64,000 nucleotides of DNA. It comes from Parvibaculum sp039973015. GTDB lineage: Bacteria; Pseudomonadota; Alphaproteobacteria; Parvibaculales; Parvibaculaceae. Shown one piece after another: positions 17,007 through 26,563 of the stretch. The first letter of the stretch is position 1, and each line of letters begins with the position of its first letter. The stretch covers positions 62,001 to 126,000 of the forward strand of contig NZ_JBDWLT010000012.1 in assembly GCF_039973015.1 (NCBI RefSeq), written 5' to 3'. Position numbers and translations under genes: made by a program. The notes under the pieces were generated by a model. It ran no database searches and was not told the DNA's origin. It saw nothing but the letters and a program-made list of their open reading frames with translations.

Positions 17007-18209
17007 ATGGGCTTTATCTCGGACGCGCTCAACCGCATTCAGCCGTCGGCAACCATTGCCGCCACGCAGAAAGCGCGCGACCTGAAAGCCCTCGGCCGCG
17101 ACGTGATTTCGCTGGCGGCCGGCGAGCCCGACTTCGACACGCCCGACAACATCAAGGAAGCCGCGATCAAGGCGATCCGCGAGGGCAAGACGAAGTATAC
17201 GGCGGTGGACGGCATTCCCGAGCTCAAGGCGGCGATCTGCGCCAAGTTCAAGCGCGAGAACAATCTCGACTACGGGCCGCAGCAGGCCTTCGTCGCGCCG
17301 GGCGGCAAGCCGATCATCTTCAACGCGATGGTGGCGACGCTGAACCCCGGCGACGAGGTGATCATTCCCGCGCCCTACTGGGTGTCCTATCCCGACATCG
17401 TGCTGCTTGCGGGCGGCAAGCCGGTGCCGGTGGAGACGACGCTCGAGGACGGCTTCAAGCTGCAGCCCGAAGCGCTCGAGAAGGCGATTACGGAGAAGAC
17501 CAAATGGCTCATCTTCAACTCGCCGTCGAACCCGTCGGGTGCGGCCTACAGCCATGACGAGTTGAAGAAACTCACCGATGTGCTGATGAAGCATCCGCAT
17601 GTGTGGATTCTGACCGACGACATGTATGAGCACCTGACCTATGACGGCTTCAAGTTCGCGACGCCTGCGGAGGTCGAGCCGGGGCTCTATGAGCGCACGC
17701 TGACGATGAACGGCGTGTCGAAGGCCTATGCGATGACGGGCTGGCGCATCGGCTATTGCGCCGGGCCGGAGCCGCTCATCAAGGCAATGACGAAGGTGCA
17801 GAGCCAGTCGACGTCGAACCCGACCTCAATCAGCCAATATGCTGCCGTCGAGGCGCTGAACGGGCCGCAGGACTTCATTCCCGAGCGGGCAGAGGTGTTC
17901 AAGGAGCGCCGCGACCTTGTGGTGTCGATGCTGAACCAGGCGAGCGGCCTGAAATGCCCGACGCCGGAAGGCGCCTTCTATGTCTATCCGTCCTGCGCGG
18001 GCTGCATCGGCAAGCAGACGACGGACGGCAAGGTGATCGAGACGGACGAGGATTTCGCGATGGCGTTGATCGAGGCGGAAGGTATTTCCGTCGTGCATGG
18101 CGCGGCGTTCGGGCTTTCGCCCTTCTTCCGGATTTCCTATGCGACGTCCACGGAAGAACTGACGGATGCCTGCGAGCGCATCCAGCGTTTCTGCGCGAGC
18201 CTGCGCTGA
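17007..18209 (+). CDS. aspC: Pyridoxal-phosphate aminotransferase, aspartate aminotransferase class I-beta
   Basis: A 400-residue cytosolic enzyme that moves the amino group between aspartate and 2-oxoglutarate. The fold type I motifs are clear: substrate-binding strand SLAAGEPDFDTP (35-46), Asn175 in NSPSNPSG, the Asp/Tyr pair in ILTDDMY (201-207), the PLP Lys239 in NGVSKAYAMTGWRIGY, and the arginine of FFRISYA near residue 375 for the distal carboxylate. Length and motifs match the I-beta enzymes of Rhizobiales. Related prephenate or other aminotransferase activities cannot be excluded. The gene ends in a strong terminator. Confidence 0.9.
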   Translation: MGFISDALNRIQPSATIAATQKARDLKALGRDVISLAAGEPDFDTPDNIKEAAIKAIREGKTKYTAVDGIPELKAAICAKFKRENNLDYGPQQAFVAPGGKPIIFNAMVATLNPGDEVIIPAPYWVSYPDIVLLAGGKPVPVETTLEDGFKLQPEALEKAITEKTKWLIFNSPSNPSGAAYSHDELKKLTDVLMKHPHVWILTDDMYEHLTYDGFKFATPAEVEPGLYERTLTMNGVSKAYAMTGWRIGYCAGPEPLIKAMTKVQSQSTSNPTSISQYAAVEALNGPQDFIPERAEVFKERRDLVVSMLNQASGLKCPTPEGAFYVYPSCAGCIGKQTTDGKVIETDEDFAMALIEAEGISVVHGAAFGLSPFFRISYATSTEELTDACERIQRFCASLR

Positions 18210-18230
18210 ACGAAACCCGACCGGATGTGA

Positions 18231-18258
18231 AAAGGGCCCCGCAAGCGGGGCCCTTTTT
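18231..18258 (+). terminator. Rho-independent terminator after the aminotransferase gene
   Basis: An eight-base stem GGGCCCCG / CGGGGCCC (18234-18241 with 18246-18253), four-base loop CAAG, then five T. A preceding A run makes it partly usable from the other strand, where the M48 protease gene also ends. Confidence 0.9.
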
Positions 18259-18289
18259 CGTTGTGCCGGTTCATTGTGCCTGCACGGCG

Positions 18290-19102
18290 TCAGACCTGAT
18301 AGCCCATTTTCCGTAGCTGCTGCGTGAGGGCGGCGATGCGCGTGCTGTCGGAGGGGTGCGTCGAGGCGAACTCCGGCGGCGGCGCCTTGCTGCCGCGCTG
18401 CGACGTCATGTTCTGCCAGAAGCGGAGCGACTGACGCGGATCGTAACCCGCCTTCTGCATATAGGTGACACCGAGCCGGTCTGCCTCCAGCTCATGCGTT
18501 CGGGAATAGGGGAGGAGGACACCGAACTGCACGCCCGCGCCGAGGACGGCGGCAATCGTGCCGGCGCCGCTGACATCGCCCGCCTGCAGGGCCACCTGCG
18601 CGGCCTGCATGCCGAAACCGGCGGCCATCTGCTGGCTGTAGCGCTCGGCGGAATGGTGCGCGGCGACATGGCCGATTTCGTGGCCGAGCACGGTCGCGAG
18701 CTGGTCGTCGTTTTCCATCCGCTTGAAGATGCCTTCGTAGAAACCGACCTTGCCGCCCGGCAGCACGAAGGCGTTGGCTTCATCGCCCTGGAAGACGGTG
18801 TATTCCCATGACTGACCCTGGAGGCCGGCGGCCCGAACCAGGGGCGGGCCGGCCTTCTGCAGCCGCCTCGTCAGGCTGGTGTTCTTTGAAACCTTTTGCT
18901 CCTTGCGGAGTTGATCCCACGTGGAGGCGGAGAGCTGGGTAATCTGTGCATCCGAGACAAGCAGCAATTGCTGCCGCCCCAGGGCGGGGTTCTGAACGCA
19001 GCCCCCGACCGCAACAATGTATCCGGCCGCCAGCCCCTTCACGAGTTGGCGCCGATTGAGTTCGATGGGTTTACGGTCGAGAAACCTGATCGGCGAATCC
19101 AT
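18290..19102 (-). CDS. M48-family metalloprotease, probable Tat-exported lipoprotein
   Basis: A 270-residue protein with the zinc protease motif HEIGH (141-145) and a downstream HELEAD glutamate near 204-206. The N-terminus reads NRRQLVKGLAAGYIVAVGGC: a twin-arginine pair, a hydrophobic core and a lipobox with Cys35. It would therefore be folded in the cytoplasm, exported by Tat and lipidated in the periplasm. The family (LoiP/BepA-like) degrades misfolded envelope proteins or helps outer-membrane assembly. ATG 19102 has GGAGACACTC upstream; a much longer in-frame reading runs back across the dps gene and is not plausible. Confidence 0.85.
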   Translation of the reverse strand: MDSPIRFLDRKPIELNRRQLVKGLAAGYIVAVGGCVQNPALGRQQLLLVSDAQITQLSASTWDQLRKEQKVSKNTSLTRRLQKAGPPLVRAAGLQGQSWEYTVFQGDEANAFVLPGGKVGFYEGIFKRMENDDQLATVLGHEIGHVAAHHSAERYSQQMAAGFGMQAAQVALQAGDVSGAGTIAAVLGAGVQFGVLLPYSRTHELEADRLGVTYMQKAGYDPRQSLRFWQNMTSQRGSKAPPPEFASTHPSDSTRIAALTQQLRKMGYQV

Positions 19103-19190
19103 GAGTGTCTCCACAGTCGATGGGCATGATCCCAGTTTAGGACAGGCGGGCGCCCACGATAAGCGGGCATTCGGACGATCGTGAAATTGA

Positions 19191-19207
19191 TTTAGAATTA
19201 TTCTAAT
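19191..19207. promoter_or_regulatory. Irr/ICE-type iron-control palindrome upstream of dps
   Basis: TTTAGAA, three bases, TTCTAAT: a near-perfect 7-3-7 inverted repeat 76 bp before the dps start. It fits the Irr-box (ICE) pattern TTTAGAAnnnTTCTAAA known from iron regulation in Rhizobiales and relatives. It lies in a distinctly AT-rich 120-bp leader. Confidence 0.75.
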
Positions 19208-19282
19208 ATTCCTTGTATTTCGCTGATAAACAACTACGTTTAATTTGCAATCGGAACCAAGCCAAAACCAAGGAGGTGTGAA

Positions 19283-19750
19283 GTGAAAGTCGATACAGGC
19301 ATCGCTGCGAATGACAGGAATGAAATTGCCGAAGGGCTCGCGCGTGTACTGGCGGACACCTACACGCTCTACCTGAAGACGCATCATTACCACTGGAATG
19401 TGACGGGTCCGCAGTTCCGCTCGCTGCATCTCATGTTCGAGGAGCAGTATCAGGAACTCTGGGGCGCGACCGACGAAATCGCGGAGCGCATCCGTGCGCT
19501 GGGCGAGTACGCGCCGGGCACCTATGCGGAGTTCAGCAAGCTTTCCTCGATCCAGGAGGACAACAGCGTTCCGAGCTCCGACCAGATGGTGAAGAACCTG
19601 GTGAAGGGTCATGAGCAGGTCGTCAAGACCGCGCGCGATCTCTTCTCTTCCGCGAGCGATGCGGGCGACGAAGTGACCGCCGACCTCATGGTCCAGCGTA
19701 TGCAGGCCAGCGAAAAGACCGCCTGGATGCTTCGCAGCACCGTTGAGTGA
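19283..19750 (+). CDS. dps: Dps-family ferritin-like DNA-protection protein
   Basis: A 155-residue mini-ferritin that oxidises Fe(II) with H2O2 and stores ferric iron in a dodecamer, protecting DNA. The ferroxidase signature is present: HHYHWNVTGPQFRSLH with His37, then FEEQYQELW and Asp64/Glu68 in GATDEIAER. The GTG start has a near-consensus Shine-Dalgarno (AAGGAGGTG). An Irr-type box upstream points to iron-dependent expression. A 6-bp hairpin with no T tract lies just after the stop (19758-19773). Confidence 0.92.
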   Translation: MKVDTGIAANDRNEIAEGLARVLADTYTLYLKTHHYHWNVTGPQFRSLHLMFEEQYQELWGATDEIAERIRALGEYAPGTYAEFSKLSSIQEDNSVPSSDQMVKNLVKGHEQVVKTARDLFSSASDAGDEVTADLMVQRMQASEKTAWMLRSTVE

Positions 19751-19822
19751 GCGGCGGCCGGCGTAACCGCCGGTCATCAAATGTGATATCGAAAGCGCCA
19801 TGATCGCGGATATAACCCGGTC

Positions 19823-20491
19823 ATGGCGTTTTCCTTTTCTCCCTCTCTGGTGATTTTCGATTGCGACGGCGTGCTGGTCGACACCGAGCCGGTGGCGAAC
19901 CGTGCGCTTGCGCGGTTTCTGGGCGAGTGCGGCTACGAGATTTCCTATGAGGAATGCCGCCGCCTCTTCGTCGGCCGCACCATGCAAGCCGTGCAGGAAC
20001 ATGTGGAGGACGCGCTTGGCCGCCCGCTTGGCAGCGACTGGCCAGCGCGCATTCGCGACGAAACGCTGAAGGCGTTTGCGCAAGGCATAGAGCCGGTTGC
20101 GGGGGCGCGCGAGGTGCTGGAGGCACTGGCCGCGCGGGAGAAGCCCTGCTGCGTGGCATCCTCCGGCAGGTTCGAGAAGATGCGCTTCACGCTGGGCGCG
20201 ACGGGGCTGTTACCGCTGGTGGAGGATGTTCTCTTCAGTGCGGAGGAAGTGGCGCATGGCAAGCCTGCGCCGGACCTCTTTCTTCATGCGGCTGCGCGCA
20301 TGGGCCATGCACCGGAGAGCTGCCTCGTGATCGAGGACAGCTTGCCCGGTGTGCAGGCGGGCGTTGCCGCCGGCATGTCCGTCATTGGTTATGCGGGCGA
20401 TCCGATGACCGATGCGGCGGCGCTCAAAAGAGAAGGCGCCCATGTCATTTCCGACGTGAGCGCCTTGCTCGATCTTATTTCTTTCAGATAA
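19823..20491 (+). CDS. HAD-superfamily phosphatase (beta-phosphoglucomutase-like)
   Basis: A 222-residue HAD hydrolase. Motif I is FDCDGVLVDTE with nucleophile Asp13 and Asp15; motif II Ser/Thr lies in CVASSG; motif III Lys is in HGKPAPD; motif IV is VIEDSLPG. The helical cap after motif I is the C1 type of beta-PGM and phosphoglycolate phosphatases. The substrate is a small phosphosugar or similar and cannot be named. Its stop is one base from the end of the convergent trxB gene. Confidence 0.85.
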   Translation: MAFSFSPSLVIFDCDGVLVDTEPVANRALARFLGECGYEISYEECRRLFVGRTMQAVQEHVEDALGRPLGSDWPARIRDETLKAFAQGIEPVAGAREVLEALAAREKPCCVASSGRFEKMRFTLGATGLLPLVEDVLFSAEEVAHGKPAPDLFLHAAARMGHAPESCLVIEDSLPGVQAGVAAGMSVIGYAGDPMTDAAALKREGAHVISDVSALLDLISFR

Positions 20492-20492
20492 C

Positions 20493-21497
20493 TCAGGCGG
20501 TTTCGGCTTCGCGCGAGCGTTCCAGCGGGCCGGGGCCTTGCCCCGCCTTCTCGGCATCCTGACCGGCAAGCCAGCGTTCGGTTTCGAGGGCGGCCATGCA
20601 GCCCATGCCCGCCGCCGTGACGGCCTGACGGTAGATGTCGTCGGTCACGTCGCCGGCCGCGAAGACGCCGGGGATGCTGGTTGCGGTCGAGTCCGGCGCG
20701 GTGACGAGATAGCCGCCTGCCTTCGTCTTGAGCTGATCCCTGAAGAGCTCAGTGGCGGGGGAGTGGCCGATCGCCATGAAGACGCCATCGGCCTTCAACT
20801 CGCTCACTTCGCCGGTCTTCACGTTCTTTACGCGTGCGCCGGTGACGCCGGGCGGGTTTTCGGTGCCGACAATTTCCTCAATGGCCGAATCCCAGACCAC
20901 CTCGATCTTCGGGTGCTTGAAGAGGCGCTCCTGCATGACCTTTTCGGCGCGGAACGTATCGCGGCGATGGATCACCGTCACCTTGCTTGCGAAGTTCGTG
21001 AGGAAGAGGGCTTCCTCGACAGCGGAGTTGCCGCCGCCGACGACGAGCACTTCCTTGCCGCGATAGAAGAAGCCGTCGCAAGTCGCGCAGGCGGAGACGC
21101 CGAAGCCCTGGAATTTTTCTTCCGAGGGAATGCCGAGCCACTTCGCCTGTGCGCCGGTCGCGATGATCAGGGCGTCGCAGGTGTAGAGCGTGCCGCTGTC
21201 GCCCTTCAGCTCGAAGGGGTGCTTCTTCAGGTCGGCGGAGACGATCGTATCGGCGACCATTTCCGTACCCATCGCACGGGCCTGTTCGCCCATCTGCTCC
21301 ATGAGCCAGGGGCCCTGGATGGCTTCGGCGAAGCCCGGATAGTTCTCGACCTCGGTGGTGATGGTGAGCTGGCCGCCCGGCTGGATACCCTGAATGAGCA
21401 CCGGCTCCAGCATGGCGCGCGCGGCATAGATCGCGGCGGTGTAGCCAGCGGCGCCGGCGCCAATGATGAGGACTTTCGCGTGTTTTGTATCGGACAT
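20493..21497 (-). CDS. trxB: Thioredoxin reductase
   Basis: A 334-residue FAD/NADPH flavoprotein that reduces thioredoxin. The FAD site is IIGAGAAGYTAA (11-22), the redox-active pair Cys137-Ala-Thr-Cys140 is in SACATCDGFF, the NADPH site is VVGGGNSAVEEA, and the second FAD motif is GVFAAGDVTD. A C-terminal tail of about 20 residues beyond the core is rich in Glu and Gln. It lies downstream of ahpC in the same direction with a 121-bp gap, which fits a thioredoxin-fed peroxide-reduction function for the pair. Confidence 0.96.
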   Translation of the reverse strand: MSDTKHAKVLIIGAGAAGYTAAIYAARAMLEPVLIQGIQPGGQLTITTEVENYPGFAEAIQGPWLMEQMGEQARAMGTEMVADTIVSADLKKHPFELKGDSGTLYTCDALIIATGAQAKWLGIPSEEKFQGFGVSACATCDGFFYRGKEVLVVGGGNSAVEEALFLTNFASKVTVIHRRDTFRAEKVMQERLFKHPKIEVVWDSAIEEIVGTENPPGVTGARVKNVKTGEVSELKADGVFMAIGHSPATELFRDQLKTKAGGYLVTAPDSTATSIPGVFAAGDVTDDIYRQAVTAAGMGCMAALETERWLAGQDAEKAGQGPGPLERSREAETA

Positions 21498-21618
21498 GAT
21501 GTTTCCGTGCGCTTGAGCCGTGAGGCCGGCCGGGTGAGGGGCGGAGGAGCGAGGGGCGGGGCCCGCCGATCTACATAGGGACTATATAGGGTCGGGCAGG
21601 CCCCGCCAAAAGAGAGGC

Positions 21619-22224
<606 letters not shown>

Positions 22225-22282
22225 ATGGAAACTCCTTTGAAACTTTGAACGGGGAGCCCGGGACGGAACCGGGCTTTCCCGT

Positions 22283-22311
22283 TATTTAGACGCATTCTAA
22301 AAATATTTCAA
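22283..22311 (-). promoter_or_regulatory. ahpC promoter with an Irr/ICE-type box between -35 and -10
   Basis: On the minus strand TTGAAA (22306-22311) and TAAATA (22283-22288) are 17 bp apart. The interval and -10 hold the 7-3-7 palindrome TTTAGAA, TGC, GTCTAAA (22285-22301), one mismatch from perfect symmetry. It matches the dps box in form. A factor bound here would block RNA polymerase. Confidence 0.7.
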
Positions 22312-22594
22312 GGGATTTTGCTGCGGTGCGACATGATGTCAGAGGGATTTTTCCAAGGGAAACCGGCTCTTCCGCACCCCTCAAGATGGTGCGGCCAATG
22401 CATGGCGGCAAGGCGTGAGAGGGGAATCACCGCAATCGCTTTCTCCCGGCTTCTATTCGCTTAGGCCGCGAGGGTAAACCGCGATTTTGCGCGCCGCGCC
22501 ATGACAGCACGGGCGCTGTTTCGCGGTTCGGGGCGGAGACAGAAAGGCGCGCATTCATGACGGCGCGAGACGGACAGAAAATTGCCGGTGAGCG
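22312..22594. other. Non-coding spacer between the ahpC promoter and the 659-residue gene
   Basis: About 280 bp with no convincing gene. The 22595-24574 gene ends at its right edge, and no clear terminator with a T tract follows it. Several GC-rich short inverted repeats occur, none with features of a known RNA. I see no function for it. Confidence 0.4.
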
Positions 22595-24574
22595 TCAGAA
22601 CCCGAACATGTGATCGAGGCAGAAGCTCTTGTCGCCGTTCACGAGACCGTGGAAGCCGAAGAGGCGGCAGGTCGTGTCGCGGATGATGACATAGCCAGAG
22701 CCGCCCATTTTCTCGCGGTCCTCGCGGGAGAAGACTTCCGACAGGCGCCAGTGGAACGAGCCGCCACAGGCGATCTCGATCTTCTGCTCGGCAATGGGTT
22801 TGCCGTCCGCGTCATGCAGGATGAGGAGTGTTGTGCTCTTCGGATGCCAGTCGGTCGAGGCAGGGTAGATCAGGTGGCAAAGCGTATCGAGCGCGCCGTC
22901 TTCGAGCGCCGGTCCCGCAACGCGCAGGAAGAGGCGCGTGGTGAGCCCCGGCGGCTTGTTGGTGTAGCTCTGCGGCTCGTCCTTGTAGATCACGGCGGTG
23001 TTGTAGATATGCGCGCCGAAGATCGTTTCCGCGCGGTGTCCGCTCGACTTCTGCTCGAAGCGGCCGAGCGCGTGCAGCCAGCCATTTGCCTCGCCGCCAT
23101 CGCGGAAGTCATAGAGAAACTCGACATGGCCATAGCCGGAGGGAAGCTTCAGCGCCTCTTCCGTCATCCATGCCTCGATATCCACCGCAATGCTTTCGCG
23201 GCGCGGTATGCGGCCGAGATATTTCGTGGCGATGGTGGTACCGTTTGCATCGATCATCTCGGCACGGAGCGGCATTTCGTGTTCGTCGCGCGCCATCGGC
23301 GTCGGCAGCATCACAGTTTCGAACTTGTCGCGCGGCAGGATGGGCAGCGGCATGATGTAGCCCTTGCCCATATGCTTGCCGAGGTTTTCGATCTCCGGGT
23401 TCGGCTTCAGGTCCGTGCGCTCGACATTGGCATGTGCGAGGCGGCGCTGGCCTGAACCACGCGTCACCTCGTAACGCGGACGCACGAAATAGCGGCCCGC
23501 GACGATTTCGATCTGGTCCGGCCATTTCGCGTCCGGCAGCAGGCTTTCCACGGGAATGCCGCGCGTACCGAAGGGCGGAATTTCGTCCTCGTACCAGGAG
23601 ACATCCTGGCCGCCCATGACATTCAGGCCAACGGTGCGCGGCGGAATGGGCATGGGATGCGAATTCTGCACGAAGAGCGTCACGCGCTCATCGTCTTCGG
23701 CCGACGGCATGCCCGCATAATAGTCGGCGGGCCATGCATTCGCGTCATGGCTGCATGAAAGCGCGAGCCCGTTTTCGCCATACATGTCGAGTGCGTATTT
23801 CACGACATCATGGCCCTTGATGCGCACGGCATGGATGAAGAGCGAGCCGGTGAAATCGTCGAGGCCGAAACGCTCACGCACTTCCGCGCTGTCGAGCGTG
23901 AAGGGCGCGCCAGCGGCGGGCAGCGTCTCGCGCCATTCGGCGAGCTGGTTTCCCTTCTCGTCGAAGAGGCAGAGCCAGAGTTCCGGGTTCTCCGCCCCAT
24001 GAAGACCCCAGTAGTTCGCGCTGGCGACGCGGGTGTGGATGCCGTCATGTCCGTTCGCGCCCTTCTTCTCGCGCATGAGCGCGAAGTTGGTCGCGAAGTT
24101 CATCGGGTCGAGATAGTTCGACTTGTTGGTGAGCATGTCGTCGGGCAGGCGCATGTCGTCCAGCGTCGCGACATGGGCGCCTTCGGGAAAGACATGCTGG
24201 ATGGAGGGCAGCGTCTTCTGTGCATCGAATGCGAGGACGAGAACGGCCTTTGCGTTCGACTTGCACATTTCGCTGACGGGCTTCGCCTCATGACCGAGGA
24301 AGGCCGATCCCAGATCCTCGATGCGCTGTACGTAATAGCCCGCAACATCGAGACGGCCGAGATCGTAATAGGCGTGGAAGTTGCCGATGGTGCCGGACGG
24401 ATCGTAGATCGCGACGGGGCCGGCCTTGACGAGACCGGCGATCAGGGCCTGTCCTTTCGGTGCGCTCAGCGGATGGCCGAGCGCCTTGAACAGTGTTGCG
24501 CCGCCCGCGTTGTTGCCGGGGCGCCAGCCATGCGAGAGGTCGGCGTTCTTGAAGGTTTCGATCTGCAGGGTCAT
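22595..24574 (-). CDS. Conserved-looking 659-residue protein of unknown function
   Basis: A long cytosolic protein with no signal peptide, no TM helix and no motif I recognise. It is rich in beta-strand patterns and in Trp, His and Asp, with repeated segments such as NGHDGIHTRVASANYWGLHG and FHWRLSEVF, which suggests several beta-sandwich or jelly-roll-like modules. Codon use matches the surrounding chromosome. It lies 21 bp downstream of a 2OG-Fe(II) oxygenase gene and is surely co-transcribed with it. Sequence ends FCLDHMFGF. The pairing with the oxygenase suggests they act on the same substrate, but this is only context. Confidence 0.7.
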   Translation of the reverse strand: MTLQIETFKNADLSHGWRPGNNAGGATLFKALGHPLSAPKGQALIAGLVKAGPVAIYDPSGTIGNFHAYYDLGRLDVAGYYVQRIEDLGSAFLGHEAKPVSEMCKSNAKAVLVLAFDAQKTLPSIQHVFPEGAHVATLDDMRLPDDMLTNKSNYLDPMNFATNFALMREKKGANGHDGIHTRVASANYWGLHGAENPELWLCLFDEKGNQLAEWRETLPAAGAPFTLDSAEVRERFGLDDFTGSLFIHAVRIKGHDVVKYALDMYGENGLALSCSHDANAWPADYYAGMPSAEDDERVTLFVQNSHPMPIPPRTVGLNVMGGQDVSWYEDEIPPFGTRGIPVESLLPDAKWPDQIEIVAGRYFVRPRYEVTRGSGQRRLAHANVERTDLKPNPEIENLGKHMGKGYIMPLPILPRDKFETVMLPTPMARDEHEMPLRAEMIDANGTTIATKYLGRIPRRESIAVDIEAWMTEEALKLPSGYGHVEFLYDFRDGGEANGWLHALGRFEQKSSGHRAETIFGAHIYNTAVIYKDEPQSYTNKPPGLTTRLFLRVAGPALEDGALDTLCHLIYPASTDWHPKSTTLLILHDADGKPIAEQKIEIACGGSFHWRLSEVFSREDREKMGGSGYVIIRDTTCRLFGFHGLVNGDKSFCLDHMFGF

Positions 24575-24595
24575 TGAATTTCCTCGATCTGCGTA

Positions 24596-25249
24596 TCAAT
24601 AGGCGCCGGACGTTTCGCGCGTGCGCGAAGCGAACGGGTTGAGACGCTTCAGCGTCGAGGTGATGCGATGGCGGCGCTGCTCATGGGCGACGACGTCGAC
24701 GTCGCGCACCCAGTTCATCTGGATGGCGCGGCGCTGGCCTTCGAAGGGTTCGTGGCCATGCCATGAATTATCCGAGCGCTTGAAGATGAGAAGGGTGCCG
24801 CCGTTGGGCGAGACTTCTTCCGCCACGTCGTTGAGATCGGTGCCCGAGCGCAGGACGCGCAACCGCCCGCCGCCTGCTTCCCACTCCTGATTGAGATAGA
24901 GCAGAACGGTAATGATCTTCGATTCCGTGTCGGTGTGGATCTTGCCGTTGTTGCGCGCGCAATGGCCGCGGATGGTGAACATGGTCGGGCGGCCCGTGAG
25001 GTCGACCTCGAATTTTTCCTCGATTGCCTCGCGGAAGTCGGAGCCGTTCATTTCCTGAAGCAGTTGTTCGAAGCTGCCATAGATGTCGAGTTCGCTGGGC
25101 GGAATGGAGCCCGTCGTCTCGATGTTGGGAAAGTCGGCGATCACGCTGTCGAGCGCCTTGCCCGTCACGAAGGCGGGGACCACGAGATATTCGTAAGGGT
25201 CCGTCTTTCGCGGGGTGGCGCGCAATGCTTCGATGTCGATCAGGCTCAT
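24596..25249 (-). CDS. 2-oxoglutarate/Fe(II)-dependent oxygenase
   Basis: A 217-residue enzyme of the prolyl-4-hydroxylase-like double-stranded beta-helix fold. The iron triad is His105-x-Asp107 (GKIHTDTESK) with a distal His in SWHGHEPF (164 or 166), followed by the arginine of GQRRAIQMNW that binds 2-oxoglutarate. A glycine-rich turn GGGRLRVLRSG and the GTLLIF strand fit the family. The substrate is unknown; small-molecule or glycan hydroxylation is possible. ATG 25249 follows AAAGGTAAAC; a longer in-frame extension upstream has no family similarity. First gene of a two-gene operon with the 659-residue protein. Confidence 0.82.
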   Translation of the reverse strand: MSLIDIEALRATPRKTDPYEYLVVPAFVTGKALDSVIADFPNIETTGSIPPSELDIYGSFEQLLQEMNGSDFREAIEEKFEVDLTGRPTMFTIRGHCARNNGKIHTDTESKIITVLLYLNQEWEAGGGRLRVLRSGTDLNDVAEEVSPNGGTLLIFKRSDNSWHGHEPFEGQRRAIQMNWVRDVDVVAHEQRRHRITSTLKRLNPFASRTRETSGAY

Positions 25250-25433
25250 GATGCCGTTTACCTTTTTGTCGTTCGGCTTCTCGTCCGGCCCGCCGGACCG
25301 GTTTGCCGGTCCGTTGCCTTTCCGGGAACTTCCATGTGGTGATCTTGCGAATGACGGGCCAGCCCGCGCAACGATCCCAAATGTCGCGGCATCCAATTGC
25401 CGCACCCGATTAACCCTTTTCGGCTTGCGTCTT

Positions 25434-26444
25434 TTATTGCACGTGCCGCCTCTTGCGGTGCGCCGCGAAGCGAATGGCAATCGCTTCGGCGATCTCATCG
25501 GTAGCATTTAATGGGTCGTACTCCCACCTTTCAAGCTGGCCGGTGAAGGGGCGCGCCGCGCCGCTTTCATAAATAGCATCGAGAAAGCGGCGGAACTTCG
25601 TCTCCTTGCGCGATTGGCCGCCTTCCAGTTCGATGACATGAACGGGTTTTCCGGTGAAGGCGGCCTCGCCGACCATGTTGACGGAATCGCAGGTGACGAT
25701 GACAGCGTCGGCAAGCCCGAGGAACCCGAAATAGGGATTGGAGCCGGTTCCATCCCATACGACAGCAGGGCTGTCCTTCAGCGCGTCCTTCAGGATTTGT
25801 GTCTGGCGCTCGCCGGTGCGGCGGGAGGGCGTGACCATGAGGCTGGCGCCCTTGTCCGCCACGGCGGCGAGCTTTCCGGCAATGTCTGCCGCCGTTTCCG
25901 CGGTCAGGCGGTACACGGAATTTGTACCGCCGATGAGGACGGCGACACGGGGGCGGGGCAGGCGGGCGACCTGCGGTTCGAAAAGCGCAGCCTCCTCCGC
26001 AAGACGCGCGCGCGTCAGCCGGTGAGGAGAGACGGCGGTGGAAAGCACATTCGGTCCTTCGAGACGGTCATGGGCGGGTGCCCAGACGAAATCGAAATTC
26101 ACGGGCGCTATGCGCGGATCCTGGAGCACAATGGTGAATGTTCGCCCCCCTGATTTCCGGCGGATCATCCGCGCATAGGGGATCGACTGGCGGCCCGATG
26201 CGATCAGAATGTCCGGCCAGGGCGGGGCGATGTGTTCGTCCGGCTGCGCCGGTCCCCAGGGCGCCATCCATTTCCACGGCGCAGAAGGCGCGACGCGCTT
26301 CATTTCAGGCGTGAGGCCGAGCGCCTCGGCAATGCCGATCCCTTGCGTCTCGAAACCTGCCATGCCGTTGGTCAGCACCCAGCAGGTGAGCCTCTGAGGC
26401 TCGGCGAGGAGGTTTTTCGGCAATCTCGCCTCTTTTTCGGTCAT
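25434..26444 (-). CDS. ELM1-family (mitochondrial fission ELM1-like) protein
   Basis: A 336-residue protein of the family that includes plant ELM1 and many alphaproteobacterial proteins. Its hallmarks are the N-terminal CWVLTNGMAGFETQGIGIAEALG segment, SGRQSIPYARMIRR, VLQDPRIAPVNFDFVWAPAHD and the central GGTNSVYRL loop. The C-terminal half resembles GT-B glycosyltransferases (ADAVIVTCDSVNMVGEAAFTGKPVHVIEL), and a role in lipid A or envelope glycan synthesis is plausible. The bacterial function is not established. It is transcribed toward the oxygenase operon with a 184-bp gap, so co-transcription is uncertain. Confidence 0.82.
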   Translation of the reverse strand: MTEKEARLPKNLLAEPQRLTCWVLTNGMAGFETQGIGIAEALGLTPEMKRVAPSAPWKWMAPWGPAQPDEHIAPPWPDILIASGRQSIPYARMIRRKSGGRTFTIVLQDPRIAPVNFDFVWAPAHDRLEGPNVLSTAVSPHRLTRARLAEEAALFEPQVARLPRPRVAVLIGGTNSVYRLTAETAADIAGKLAAVADKGASLMVTPSRRTGERQTQILKDALKDSPAVVWDGTGSNPYFGFLGLADAVIVTCDSVNMVGEAAFTGKPVHVIELEGGQSRKETKFRRFLDAIYESGAARPFTGQLERWEYDPLNATDEIAEAIAIRFAAHRKRRHVQ

Positions 26445-26460
26445 AATCGTGCGCTGTCGG

Positions 26461-26473
26461 GTAATTTTATTAC
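26461..26473. promoter_or_regulatory. Short palindrome between the ELM1-like and Lrp genes
   Basis: GTAAT-TTT-ATTAC is a perfect 13-bp inverted repeat in the 119-bp divergent gap. It lies 16 bp from the ELM1-like start and 90 bp from the Lrp start. It is a possible site for the Lrp-type regulator encoded alongside. Confidence 0.4.
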
Positions 26474-26563
26474 TGAATCGGGCTGGTATTCAGAGTAAGT
26501 AAAGCGCCGCAAACCACAAGTCACGCCGGAAAGCCCCTGCGGGCGCCGGTTCAAGGAGTGCCC

